A stretch of DNA of 64,000 nucleotides from Aplectana chamaeleonis. Lineage: Eukaryota > Nematoda > Chromadorea > Rhabditida > Cosmocercidae. The stretch is from the NCBI GenBank assembly GCA_029168955.1, contig JAPDOI010000107.1:806001-870000 (forward strand). Reading direction: 5' to 3'. A model generated the notes under the pieces. The model saw only the letters and a list, made by a program, of their open reading frames with translations. It was not told the DNA's origin and did no database searches. The position numbers and the translations under genes are program-made. Of the stretch, positions 45,138 through 56,289 are shown piece after piece. How positions within the stretch are numbered: position 1 is the first letter of the stretch; each line of letters begins with the position of its first letter.

Positions 45138-45474
45138 CTTATTGGAGCGGAATTCCGGTCCGCAATGACAGACAACCGCTGCTGCAAAATGAAGCTCGAA
45201 GATTAGCTTGCAGGAACAAAAATTCGGGGCCTCCTAAACAGGCAGCAGCGACCGTTAATCCACACCGTTTATCGCGTTGAATAATTGGGAAGTTGGTGCG
45301 CTTAAACATGATGAAACTCGCAGAACAACTCCACTGGCAAAACAAAATGATGGAACACGAATGGAAAAACAGCTGCTGCTGCCTGTTTAAATTTTCCCCG
45401 AAAATTCTCCCAGTTGCGTGCTGCAACAGCGGTTGTTCGCAACTGCGGACCGGAGCTTCGTTCCGAAAAGGAGA
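45138..45474. mobile_element. M family inverted-repeat element, copy 3
   Basis: The arms are 'gcggaattccggtccgcaat' and, inverted, 'gcggaccggagcttcgttcc', with 'gacaaccgctgctgca' and 'tgcaacagcggttgttc' further in. It is larger than the other copies. Confidence 0.75.
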
Positions 45475-46089
45475 GTATGCAACAATTTTCAAAACCGAAA
45501 TATCTTGTTTTTCGATTTTCGTGTTTATTAAATTTCGCTCACGCTTGCAGTGGTATTGAACAGATATACATATTGCTAGTCGACACTGCATAGTTTTGAA
45601 GAAGTCTAACGTAGATCCTGAATGAGAAAAGGGGAGCAACGACTGCAATCCGAGTGAGACTCTGTCAAGAGTAATGTCGAATCTAATCCTCACAAAAACA
45701 GAAATGGGACAGCAATGAGGCCATATTTCTTGCGAAAGGAGGACGGCCAGTCTCTTTGAATGATTCAAGCAAACTTCACAAAGAGAATAAGGAAAGACTT
45801 CGGACGAACAAATGAGAAGAAAAGTAGCCGCAAGGTGGTCAAAGCCTCCTCCTTCTTCTACGTCGAAAAAAAAGAAACAACATGCTTGAAAGATATGTAA
45901 TCTGAGCTTTATTGTATGTACGTTTAAATTTGATTTCAAATGCGATTCAACTAGTACGGGCAACCTGAAGAAACTAGTGTCTGATTCAGCAGACCCTTCA
46001 CCGTCATTAGACTCAAAGCAATTTTTTTTACTGTAATCAGCAAGTAATTCAAGCGAGAACACAACAATGACGAAGGCATTGCGTACCAA
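45139..46089 (-). CDS. 316-aa minus-strand open frame, probably not a gene
   Basis: This is the longest open frame outside the RTE element. It starts MVRNAFVIVVFSLELL, a hydrophobic start, and a TATATA-like sequence lies about 25 bp upstream. Against it: the last 110 or so codons lie in the M element, the middle contains a poly-Phe run, and no domain is recognisable. I consider chance openness more likely than a gene. Confidence 0.15.
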   Translation of the reverse strand: MVRNAFVIVVFSLELLADYSKKNCFESNDGEGSAESDTSFFRLPVLVESHLKSNLNVHTIKLRLHIFQACCFFFFDVEEGGGFDHLAATFLLICSSEVFPYSLCEVCLNHSKRLAVLLSQEIWPHCCPISVFVRIRFDITLDRVSLGLQSLLPFSHSGSTLDFFKTMQCRLAICISVQYHCKRERNLINTKIEKQDISVLKIVAYSPFRNEAPVRSCEQPLLQHATGRIFGENLNRQQQLFFHSCSIILFCQWSCSASFIMFKRTNFPIIQRDKRCGLTVAAACLGGPEFLFLQANLRASFCSSGCLSLRTGIPLQ

Positions 46090-46395
46090 TCAGGTGTGTG
46101 CGTATATAAAATTTCAAATTTCGTAAATCGTGAAAATTGCGGTGAAGCTACAATAAATCGTAAATCGTGAATCGTGAACGAATGATTTCTGGAATTTTGG
46201 CTTCCTGGCAAAAGTAATGATTTTGCAATGTCATATTTAGGAGAAATTGGAAGTTAAAAAAGGAAAATAAATGACTCGAAATTTTTCAGAGAATGGTTTG
46301 GCGCTGTAAACTGAAGCAACCAAAAAGCTGGGAAATGCAGAGAAATGACTAAAAATACGATTTGAGGTCAATCATAGCCCAACTATCAGAAAGTA

Positions 46396-46929
46396 TTGGG
46401 TTGATGCATAACTATGGAACGTTTTTATTAACGCGGTTTTCTTTAGTAAAAATTGGCGTTTCGTCCTGAATATTTTTATGAAAGCAATCCATATTAAGTC
46501 AAAAAATGCTTCTCCCAAATCACACTCGTATTCGCCATATTTATGCTCTACCACTGCGAGAAAAGATGGAGCGCAACTCAGTCATTTCGAGATCTCAACG
46601 AACTTTTTGACGAAGGAGCAATCAGCGAAAGCTAATGTAGGGAGAGGTTGGCTCATTTCGAATCAGGTGACACCAGCTTGGAGGATAAGCCACGAAGAGG
46701 TCGGCCGTCGGATTTTGAGGATCAGGCTCTTCTGGTAGTCGTGGAAGAGGACGAAGGCATGACAACATGAATGCTGGCTGAAGACTTCAGGTTCAATCAA
46801 TCCACGGTCATTAGCTTCAAAAAGCTTGGAAAAGTGTAGAAAATCGCTGGATGGGTCCCCCACGAGCTTCCCAATAACAAACGATTTGTTGATAGTTAAA
46901 AAACGTTCCATAATTATGCATCAACCCAA
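46396..46929. mobile_element. Mariner remnant (534 bp)
   Basis: The ends TTGGGTTGATGCATAACTAT and, inverted, TTGGGTTGATGCATAATTAT differ by one base over about 31 bp. TA stands on both sides (46394-46395 and 46930-46931). The interior encodes part of a mariner transposase, but the catalytic region is missing, so it is an internally deleted copy. Confidence 0.9.
46530..46880 (+). pseudogene. Mariner transposase N-terminal fragment
   Basis: In shifting frames one can read SGDTSLEDKPRRGRPSDF, then QALLVVVEEDEGMTT, then MLAEDFRFNQSTV and GWVPHELP. These match the helix-turn-helix and linker part of mariner transposases, whose usual wording is SGD..LEDKPR.GRP and GWVPHEL. Stops and frameshifts break the frame. 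The DDD catalytic domain is absent, replaced directly by the right terminal repeat. Confidence 0.85.
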
Positions 46930-47031
46930 TAGTAACAGACGAGGGATAGGATTTTTCACACTTTTTCGTTAAATTTATCAAAGCAAAACCATGGATTAGA
47001 GCGTTGCGTCTACCTAGCTTGCTTGGACATC

Positions 47032-47272
47032 GCCGTGGTGGGCTACGAGATCGAGCCTCACCGGCTGCGAGCAGTCGCACCACGTGCTCACTTGTGCTAG
47101 ATAGCCTGCGATAAGACAAATAATCAGAGTCGATGAATACTACTAGGGATAGTCGCAGAATGCTTCCGAGATAAGATATTTTATCCTATTGTAGGCTATC
47201 TAGCAGAAGTGAGCACGCGGCGCGACCGCATGCACCCAGTGAGGCTAAATCGCGTAGCCCACCACTGCGGTG
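47032..47272. repeat. Palindromic element P4
   Basis: 'tggtgggctacgagatcgag' pairs with 'ctaaatcgcgtagcccacca', and 'gtgctcacttgtgctagata' pairs with 'tatctagcagaagtgagcac'. The centre is near 47152. Confidence 0.75.
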
Positions 47273-47835
47273 TCAGGGCATTGGTATACTTCCTTGTCGC
47301 TGCAGCGACAGGTTTCGAAAACTATCACTTATCGTATTGGGACTAGCATAAAACCTACGTCAGCACCGACAGCGGGAACAGCTTGCATGCGTTCGTCGCG
47401 GCAACGCGACACTGCATCTCAGGCATATTGATTTTTGGTCCATATTGACGGTAAGCATTGCGTCGCGTAGCTGGAAGTATGATTCCGGCCTTATCGGTCA
47501 AGTGGCGTAACCAGTGTTTTCTCAGCCGTCGTGGCGACAGCCCGTCGCTGTGCGCAGCACTGCGATAGGCTGTCGCTGTACATTAAAAACTCACAAACGG
47601 AATTCATCGCGAACGATGCCTTTGAGGGACAAAACTTTTCCTCTTGTGCGCCCTGCTAGGTCGTCTAGTCCCACCTAGTCCACCCCATTGATTTTCCAGG
47701 CAGCCGTTTCAATTATGCCGGACTGAGACCGGTTCATGGACGATTCAGGATCGGCAACGTCGGGCTATCGTTCAACTATGACAGGAGCCGTAGACGGCAG
47801 CTAGTGGGACGCGCGCGGCGCGCAACTAGGATCTG
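47273..47835. other. Unassigned, with decayed element ends
   Basis: 'gctggaagtatgattccggc' (47470) resembles the right end of the 22228 element. 'catcgcgaacgatgcct' (47606-47622) resembles a right end of the AGGCATCG TTAA elements, followed by TTGA. No matching left ends were found. Confidence 0.4.
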
Positions 47836-47838
47836 TTA

Positions 47839-48330
47839 GGCCCTAGTTATACACCAGCGGAATGAAAACGTCTCGCGATGACATTGCCGCCGCTTGCTGC
47901 GTGAATCTGGGATTCGTCTGCAATGTTGCGTCTTCGGCGTCTTTGACGCAATACTGCGGACAAAAATTTCCAGGCGTTTTTAATGGTATTTTATCGATTT
48001 TTTCGCTTCTGACACTTTTTATTTGCAGAATAGCACTAAGAATCAATTCCTCTCGTCATTACAGTGCTCGTTATGTCGTTTTGGTACTGTTTTAACAATT
48101 TTAAATCTGAAAAATAATCAGCTGGTGGAAATCGGCAAATTTCCAACAGGGCAGGTCCCGTAAGGATGCAGTATACGGTGCCGCGGCGTGTATAACTGCT
48201 CTGTGCGGCCTTCCGGCGCGTTTTTCTGCGACTACTGTTCCTTTTGGCATGCCTGAGCGCAGTTAGGGCGCATATAAGTGATAGTTGTCTTGCTATTTCC
48301 GCAGCGTCCCGCCGGCGTATAACTAGGGCC
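47839..48330. mobile_element. 492-bp TTA-flanked element (PIF/Harbinger-like)
   Basis: It begins GGCCCTAGTTATACACCAGC and ends GCCGGCGTATAACTAGGGCC, inverted with few mismatches. TTA stands on both sides (47836-47838 and 48331-48333). It is non-coding. Confidence 0.85.
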
Positions 48331-48333
48331 TTA

Positions 48334-50912
48334 TCTCGCGCCTCTAACAACGTCGAGCGTGCGCCCCGCGTTATAATACTAGGATCCCCTCAAAGGTTGA
48401 TATTAATGTCGAGATGCGATCAGACGCTGGAGTTCTCCCCAGCTCCCGACCGAAAACATAAGTATACGCGAAGTGGGAATAGAGTATCTCATTTTCTCGT
48501 ATTTCACCTCCATTTGGAGTATTTTGACCACGGATTACGGTCCAAAATGTCGCATTTCGTAGACCCTGATTATGAGGCCAAAAACCACCGCACATCCTGG
48601 TCCCAATGCCCACATCTCGCCGTAGAACTCCATCCTTGCCCATGTTTTGCCCCAAAGCACGCGGTTACAGGAAGTCTGTCTGTCCTTTTTCATCATCAAG
48701 GAAAAACAAATTGAAATAAGAGCCTAGGACGGCGAGTTTTGTGAGCACAAAGTACATTAAATATTGCAAAAACAAATGAATTGGAACTGGGAGACGATGT
48801 TGGATCAGATTCTGGTGACAAGCGACATAATGAATGGATGCCTAAAATAGATCAGCAACTTGGGTCTCCGGAGCATTGACAACTCGGCACGCGGGGTGTG
48901 AGAGTCAGTATGATGAGCGCAGAGGACGAAAAGAAAGGCGCTGCCAGCCGGCCCGGCACTCTCTCGGCCTGGCCAAAGTGCAAGCTGTCTATCTCTGCGT
49001 CTCCGCTATTTACAGCTACGGTTGTACAGTACAGGGATAAGTGCAAACCTAGTTTGAGGGGGGAGCACTCTAAATTCGACTGAAGAACGAAAGCTAGAGC
49101 TTTCAGGGATCAGAGCGTTTTCATGGAGTCTCCAGGAAAACACTGGCCGATAGCGATATCATATATCTGGTATTGAAAGAATTCCTCATTTCCATGAATG
49201 AATCTTGGGTGTCCCCTCAACAAGGGTTGTAACCAGGAAGGGATCACTAAAATAGTCGATATTTTTCCTTGATCGAATCCGTGAAAAACGTTCTAGGCTA
49301 TACTTTCTTTAATGAGGTGGTACAGAGGAACTGGTCTACAAATGGGCTACTTACTGTTATAAAATCAATCGATACAAATCAAAAAATCTTGGAGATTTCT
49401 CGTGGGTCCCCACGTATTTCCAAAAAAAATGAGCAATTCTATCAGAAAGGAGCTGTTTCAGGAAAAGGTGGTTTTGAGCAGACAGAAACGTTCCAACAAA
49501 AAAGGAGCAACAGTAAATAAAACGGAATGAGCGAGTTTTCAAAAAATTTACAAAATTTCTTGAGAACCATTTCACTTGGCAAAAACTTTCAACTCCCAAT
49601 AGAAAACCCTTGCTCTATTTCGCAAGGAAGCTTCATGCCTCTCGATAAAAGACTCACTTGTTTGGAAAGGTTCAGTTCATGTGATAGCAATTGCAGTTCC
49701 TTCTGTACTTTCACCAGTTCACTTTTCTGATCAGCGAAAGGAAATCGTTTATGTGGGTCAGACTTTATGTCTTCTTTTCGATAATAGGTATAAAATATTT
49801 AAATCGATACTAGAATAACCGGAGCAAGCTCCTTTCCAGAACCAAGAAGCTCTCCTCTGAAGAATAGCACGAGTTGATTTCTTGAATTCAAAATTTCAGC
49901 TACAGGACTCGGTTCTCAAAAAGCATTGTTAATTTTTTGTAGACTCGCCCACTCTACTTTCCTATTGATTCTTTTTGTAGGAAAGTTTCTGTCAGCATCA
50001 AGTCACTTTTGCTTGAAAGTACTATTTTTTATAGAGTTTGCTTTGCTTTTTCTTCTTTATCATATGTTTAATCAACAGGTTAGTATTGCATCCAGATAAT
50101 TTTCTTACACGAACTGCAGTGTCATAAAGATAATGAGCGCTAGAATTCTTTCCGATTTTTAGGGAATAGAAAGGTACTGCAGGAAATGCATTCTCAGTTT
50201 GTGATTTCAGTTTCAGCATCCCTAAAGACGAAGCGGTCTAGGCAGATGTTAGCCAGATTATGCAGCAAAACCTCCTATGCAGCAACCCCCAGCAAAACAG
50301 ATGCCAGTCGAGAACACAACAGTAGCGTCTTTTTCTTTGTGTCTCCGTGGCGAGAGCCAGGGTAGGAGGGCGCAGCAAGCGCGAGGGAAAGTGGGCGAGG
50401 CATGCCTGGTTGTCAATGGTACCGCAACCAGCAACTTGCCAATGAGCACATCACACCCGCTCAACAAAAATGAAACCTCTTACGTTTCCTGTAGTTGGCC
50501 AGAGCGACAGCTGACTCATTTACCTAGCCCTACTGCTAATCCTTTATTGTGTTCGAAAATAGCTTCGTAACGTTTTTGTTTCTGCATTATTCTCGTTTAT
50601 TTATAATGATTCCGGCAAAGCGTAGGTGCGCGTTTGAAATCAAATTTGTTCCTCTATCTAATGCTTTTTGCGCTTCCCTACATAACTTAGCTATTTCGAA
50701 TTTCGCAATTTAATGTGGCGTGTGGACCGAATAGTGAATATTTAAGAATCTACAAAATGTCAGTCGTGGATGATTGAAGATATGATGCCACTAACTATGA
50801 GAGCTGAATTATACTACCAAAACAGATTTGCATAGAATCTTCAATGGGGTGAAATTTGCACTTTTTTAAATTGCAACTTCTATGAATTCTCTTCTAAGCG
50901 AGGACCTCACAG
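48334..50912. other. Largest unassigned stretch
   Basis: About 2.6 kb with no recognised element ends. Overlapping plus- and minus-strand frames occur at 48244-48714. The 97-aa frame at 50277 is listed separately. 48890-49080 is G+C richer. No tRNA, rRNA or spliced-leader gene was recognised. Confidence 0.35.
50277..50570 (+). CDS. Unrecognised 97-aa open frame, possible exon
   Basis: The frame starts MQQPPAKQMPVENTTVA and stops at TAA. Upstream the frame is open to a TAG at 50250-50252 that could also be a splice acceptor (GTTAG), giving a Pro/Gln-rich start DYAAKPP. Codon use and local G+C differ from the AT-rich flanks. No family is recognised, so this remains a candidate only. Confidence 0.2.
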   Translation: MQQPPAKQMPVENTTVASFSLCLRGESQGRRAQQARGKVGEACLVVNGTATSNLPMSTSHPLNKNETSYVSCSWPERQLTHLPSPTANPLLCSKIAS

Positions 50913-50916
50913 TTAT

Positions 50917-51462
50917 AGGCATCGTACGCGCTGAAAACTAGTCACAGTCTTTTCGGTTCAAATGATTCTCTGGGCCCACCCAAAAATGTATTGAGAGTTT
51001 GTTCGGTTGAAAACGCCTTACTGTGAAGATAATTGAGGTTGAATGCCTCAAATTCCGTCAAAAGAGGCCGGCCCTCCGTCAGTCATCTGACACAATTTTC
51101 TGCCAGCCATCATATAAGTAAATTTTCAACATTTGATACAGTGCAACTGAGGGGAAGTGAATGGAATATAACAAACGATTACGTGAACAATGACTTTTCT
51201 TCACACATCGATTAACCTTTCCTTCTCAACAAATCACTTGAAAGAAAGATAAACTTCATTTGATCGTGAGATCGTCGGTCAAAACAGCTAACTCTAACGA
51301 TCGACTCTTACTTTCTCAGAAGTCGATTGAGATATTTTGGGTCTAAAAAAGGGGTTTTCAGCGGATTTTTCGCGGTTTTTTCAACGTAGCTGTTATATAG
51401 GGAGCTATAGCCCTCATTTTATATGGAAAACTCGAAAACGAAATCCATCGTGAACGATGCCT
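50917..51462. mobile_element. TTAA element T21, AGGCATCGTACGCG sub-family
   Basis: It begins AGGCATCGTACGCGCTGAAA and ends CCATCGTGAACGATGCCT. The left flank is TTAT (50913-50916) and the right flank TTAA (51463-51466). 'ccgtcaaaagaggccggccc' links it to T1 and T13. Confidence 0.85.
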
Positions 51463-51700
51463 TTAAGTATTACAAGGTGTTCCCCAATCAACGATATGCA
51501 TCTTGTAACTCATCGACGATTTTTCGAAAATCGAAAAGTGATTCTGCTCATGGTAGTCTCCCTTTGAATTCTCGCAGATTTCTTTGTTCGGGTCGGTCTG
51601 ATGCTGCCACCAGGCTGCCGCCGCTAAATTCGGGCCTGCTCAAACTAGAGAAGATAAAGCTATGCTTAGAAAAGGTACGAAGGTGGGTAAATGCAAATAA

Positions 51701-54700
51701 CTCAGGTAAAACTAGTTGTCCGGCAGGCGTACGAATGCAGGACAACTTTCGCAGACACCAGAGAATTCTGGGCAACTTTTCGCCCAATTCTCGACAACTT
51801 CTCGACCAATTCACGACAATTCTTGCCCGATTCCTGACAGTTAATACACAGTGATACACATGTACAACTGTACGTACTCACCGGAAATTGGGGCTTCAGC
51901 CCAACAGTTTATTACGGTCAGAGAAACCCTTGGAAGGGGCTCCACTTCAGTTTATTTGCCGAAATTCCCCAACTTGGTTAGTTTCATCGACGTCCGGCAG
52001 AGGCAAAATGTGCATCGTATATGCTGTGGGTCTACAAAATCATTCAACATGGACCGCCATTGGCCTTGCCCAGCGCCAGCGCGCTATCAGTGTAGCAGTC
52101 TTCGGAATTACTCTAAGACGGTTAAGTTTTGAGTAGAGGGTAAATCGGCCACGCTGGACTCAAATATCCTACTCTCGTGGCTCAAAGTTTTCAAAATTGT
52201 CGACTTCCGGGGGTACCACACTAGCCAGCGGCCAAACTGCTGGCTGCAGGTGTGTACCCACTGGAAGTCCAAATATTGTACACCATCATAATGCTAAACA
52301 ACCATTGCAAGGTTTAGAGTAGCATATTTCGGTCAGAACTATCATTCGAGATTTATTCCAATGAACAATCTTGATTTCAAAGGTTGTTCTGATACTTCTT
52401 GGGTAACTTCTTGAATTATACATTTTAAATCCGACTGCTCGAAAAAAGATCATAACTTGAAAGCTCGAAAACTTTCAAAATTCGCTAACTTGAAAATCCC
52501 AATCAGGTAGAACTAGTTGTCGAGAATCGGACGAAAAGTTGTCCTGCAGGCGTACGAATGCAGGACAACTTTCGCAGACTCTGGAGAATTCTGGACAACT
52601 TTGCGCCCAGTTCTCGACAATTACCGACAACCTCTCGACCAATTCCCGACAACTCCTTGCCCGAATCTCGACAGTTAACATACAGTTATACACATGTACA
52701 ACTGTATATACGATCCAAAAATTGGGGCTCCTGCCCAACCGTTGATTCCAACGTTCGATGAAGTGCAAGTGGGGTTTCACACCACTTCGTTTGACGAACT
52801 TCCAACTTGGCTCGCTTCTTCAACGTTTGGCAAAGCAAAATTATGCATCGTACATTCTGTGGGTCTACAACATCGTTCAACATGGGCCGCTATTGGCCTC
52901 GCCCAGCACCAGTGATCAGTGTAGTGGTCGTTGGAATTACTCTAAGACGGTGCAAATTTGAGTAGAGAGTAAATCGACCACGCTGGACTCAAATATCCTA
53001 CTCTCGTGACCAATACTTTGCAAAATGTGGACTTCCGGCGGGCCACACCTGCAGCCGGCGGCCGAACCGCTGGCTGCAGGTGTGGACCCGCCGAAAGTCC
53101 ACATTTTGTACGTCAATATAATACTAAACAACCATTGCAAAGTTTAGAGTAGCAAATTTCGGTCAGAACTGAATCATTCGAGATTTATTCGAATTAAAGG
53201 CGGCAGACACGCTCAAAAATGGTATCGATTTTATGACATAAATCAGAGGTTTAGACCTGGTTGTATTGGGAACTGACCAAAAAAAACGGACGAAAACTGT
53301 GTGCAAATAGAGGAATAACGGTTATTTTGTTATCAGGTGAAAGTGGACGAGTTTCAAGGCGCGCGGTTGAAACAGCGAACATTAGCAACAAAACGGTTGA
53401 GATGGAGAAGCCGATATACTCTTACAGCCTAAACTGGAACGTTAACCTCGTTGGAAGCATCAAAAACCAGCCAAAGGGACCGTATTAGTACTATCAATCT
53501 GGACGAGTTTGTATTTTGGGGCGGGGTTGCAGAAGCTCAAGGGCGGGGTTGCAGAAATTTTTCGATTTGCTTTGCTGAAATTTAATAGTTTTGACTCGTT
53601 TTTGAAGCCTCCAACGGCGTGAGCAGTCTACTAGGAGCCATGCGACTTCAGAAACGTAGTTATCTCAACAAGTTTTTCGAGCGTGTCTGCTGCCTTTAAC
53701 AGTCTTAATTCCAAAAGTTGTTCTGATAGTTCTTGGGTAACTTCTTGCATAATATATTTCAAATCCGAGTGCTGCAACTACCGATCATCGAAAAAAGTTC
53801 AGTACGTAAAAGCTCGAAATCTTTCAAAATTCACTAACTTGAAAATCCCATGCTTTGGTATGTTCGCTATTTTAAGAAGATAAAAACTCCAAAAAACTAG
53901 TTTGATATTCAAGAAATCGGTGGAATACATTATAATTGATAGCCAGTTAGAAGAATGGAGAAAAAAAAAGAAAAAGAAAAAACAACAGAGGTCCCACACG
54001 AAAAGAAAAGAAAAACAGCAGTCGCAACATTCGAATAATGTGGTGCAAAGAGGGTTCTGAAGTGAGGTCCTGAATTCTTGTGAAATTTTCGACATATCCG
54101 AAACATATTCTCAATCTCGCAAGGAGTTGTCGAGAAATCTGTCCGAATTCTCGGCAGACACTCGCTCCCCCGAATTCTCGGCAATTTTCTCTGGAATTTT
54201 GAACAAATCGGCCGCAATTCTCGACAAATACTGCGAATCTCGGAATTCTCGACAACTTTTATCAACTTTCTGGACAACTTCTCGATTATCGACCGATTCT
54301 CGCCAACTATTCGTCCGAATCTGGACAACTAGTTTTACCTGAGCATGTTTTGGTATGTTCGCTTTTTTTAGGAGATGGAAATTCCAAAAAAAAACGAATT
54401 TGATGTATAAGAAATCGGTGAAATACATTATAATTGATAACCAGCTAGAAGATTGGAGGGAAAAAGGAAAAAAAACCACAGAGGACCTTCACGAGAAGAA
54501 AGGAACAGAAAGAGCAGTCGCAACGTTTGAAGAATGTGGTGTAAAGAGGGTTCTGAAGTGACGCCCTAAGTTCTCGGGAAATTTTCGACATATCCGAAAC
54601 ATATTCTCAATCTCGCAAGGAGTTGTCGAGAAATCTGTCCGAATTCTCGGCAGACACTCGCTCCCCCGAATTCTCGCCAATTTTCTCTGGAATTTTGAAC

Positions 54701-55337
54701 AAATCGGCCGCAATTCTCGACAAATACTGCGAATCTCGGAATTCTCGACAACTTTTATCAACTTTCTGGACAACTTCTCGATTATCGACCGATTCTCGCC
54801 AACTATTCGTCCGAATCTGGACAACTAGTTTTACCTGAGCATGTTTTGGTATGTTCGCTTTTTTTAGGAGATGGAAATTCCAAAAAAAAAAACGAATTTG
54901 ATGTATAAGAAATCGGTGAAATACATTATAATTGATAACCAGCTAGAAGATTGGAGGAAAAAAGGAAAAAAAACCACAGAGGACCTTCACGAGAAGAAAG
55001 GAACAGAAAGAGCAGTCGCAACGTTTGAAGAATGTGGTGTAAAGAGGGTTCTGAAGTGACGCCCTAAGTTCTCGGGAAATTTTCGACATATTCGAGACAT
55101 ATTCTCAATTTCGGTAGGAGTTGTCGAGAAATCTGTCCGAATTCTCGGAAAAAAACTCGTTCCTCGAATTCTTGGCAACTTTGTCTGAAATTCTGAACAA
55201 ATCGGCAGCAAATCTCGACAAATACTGCAAATCTCGGAATTCTCGACAACTTATATCAACTTTCTGGACAACTTCACGATTGTCGACCGATTCTCGACAA
55301 CTATTCGTCCGATTCTGGACAACTAGTTTTACCTGAG
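51701..55337. repeat. 3.6-kb complex of tandem and inverted CTCAGGTAAAACTAGTTGTC repeats
   Basis: It opens with CTCAGGTAAAACTAGTTGTC and closes with the inverse GACAACTAGTTTTACCTGAG. The left half has two units of about 0.8 kb (51701 and 52502). The right half has three units of about 497 bp (starting near 53843, 54341 and 54838); the second is nearly identical to the first and third over long stretches. All contain degenerate GACAACTTCTCGA-type short repeats. The overall symmetry suggests a foldback element that expanded by unequal exchange. The frames across it are repeat artefacts. Confidence 0.75.
53198..53695. mobile_element. TTAA element T22, AGGCGGCAGACACG sub-family
   Basis: It begins AGGCGGCAGACACGCTCAAA and ends GAGCGTGTCTGCTGCCT, with TTAA at 53194-53197 and 53696-53699. 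The sister unit of the surrounding repeat has no insertion here ('gagatttattccaatgaaca' at about 52349), which serves as an empty site. Confidence 0.9.
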
Positions 55338-56289
55338 AATAGAAACCATAGAGTGAGTGTAAAGGCAGGGTCCGGGCAGCATTCCGATTCCGAGATTTCC
55401 CGCTAAACCGGAGTGTACGCTACAGGTAGTCCCAAGAAGAGTGCGAAAATCGCGAAAAAAAAACGATCTTTTTCAAGTTGTTCCAGCCATTTCCGTCGAC
55501 CACCGTGTCAGAAAAGTTTGTCTATCATCCATGTTTTAGCTATCGTCCGCGCAATCAAAATTTGACCCGACCCTTAATTTAATGAAAAAAGTTCAAACAG
55601 AAAGAATTTTTTATGAACAATTCACCCGAAGGCGGCTTGGCTGCGTAGATCACGAAGGCCTTGACAGAAAATCTGGCAAACCCTATGCAAGGAACACATA
55701 TATCGAAGATGTTAGATTTCCGGTAATGGCCAATTACCGGAAATACGAAGTTTTATTTCAGTGAAAGCGCAAAACAAGAAAGCAAACGAGTCTGAACGAA
55801 TACTCCCAATTTCCAACTATTTCTGCTACTTCTGAAACACCATTTAAAAAAGGCCAACAAATCAACCATATCATATTACAATCAGCCATAGTTGGAAACG
55901 AATTCAAAACTGGAAGAAATCACGCAAAGAAAATTGACCAGGAAAGCTTATTTGGGCAAGGCGAGGAAGCCAGCAGCTCGTGAAGTCACGCGTCGCGTGC
56001 GTCCGCAAACTTCACCAACTACATTTGACCTCGAAAAGCCTTTGACGACGTCAAAGAAAACGTATGACTCAATAAATTATTCAATAAATAAATGAAGGAA
56101 TAAGTGAGCTTCCTATAAAAGGGTTCGATTAGGTCACTACGTTTAGTCAGTCTGGCCATTCCGGAAGAAATGTACTTTCTAGAACTGTTTTGGCGTGAAA
56201 TCCGGTGATGATCTTCGCAGCTGCCTAGAACCACTCTGAAAAAAGTTATACGCGTTTTTCAAAACCTGGCGGCAAGGTAAGGGTAAACA
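55338..56289. other. Unassigned stretch
   Basis: 'gtaaaggcagggtccggg' near 55360 and 'gacccgacccttaat' near 55564 may be decayed TTAA element ends. The frames 55582-55764 and 55892-56095 show no family resemblance. Confidence 0.3.

Larger units (their letters stand above)
46194..47015. repeat. Foldback P3, one arm, split by a mariner remnant
   Basis: 'ttggcttcctggcaaaagtaa' (from the second base, 20 bp) and 'taaaaatacgatttgaggtc' match P2 at 42459-42640. The text resumes after 46931 with 'cagacgagggataggatttt', matching 'cagattagggatcggatttt' of P2. The right arm seen in P2 is not evident here. Confidence 0.65.

Noticed and set aside
51701..55337. CRISPR-like array
   Set aside because: The repeats are degenerate, with no regular spacers; units are long tandem duplications in a eukaryotic setting.
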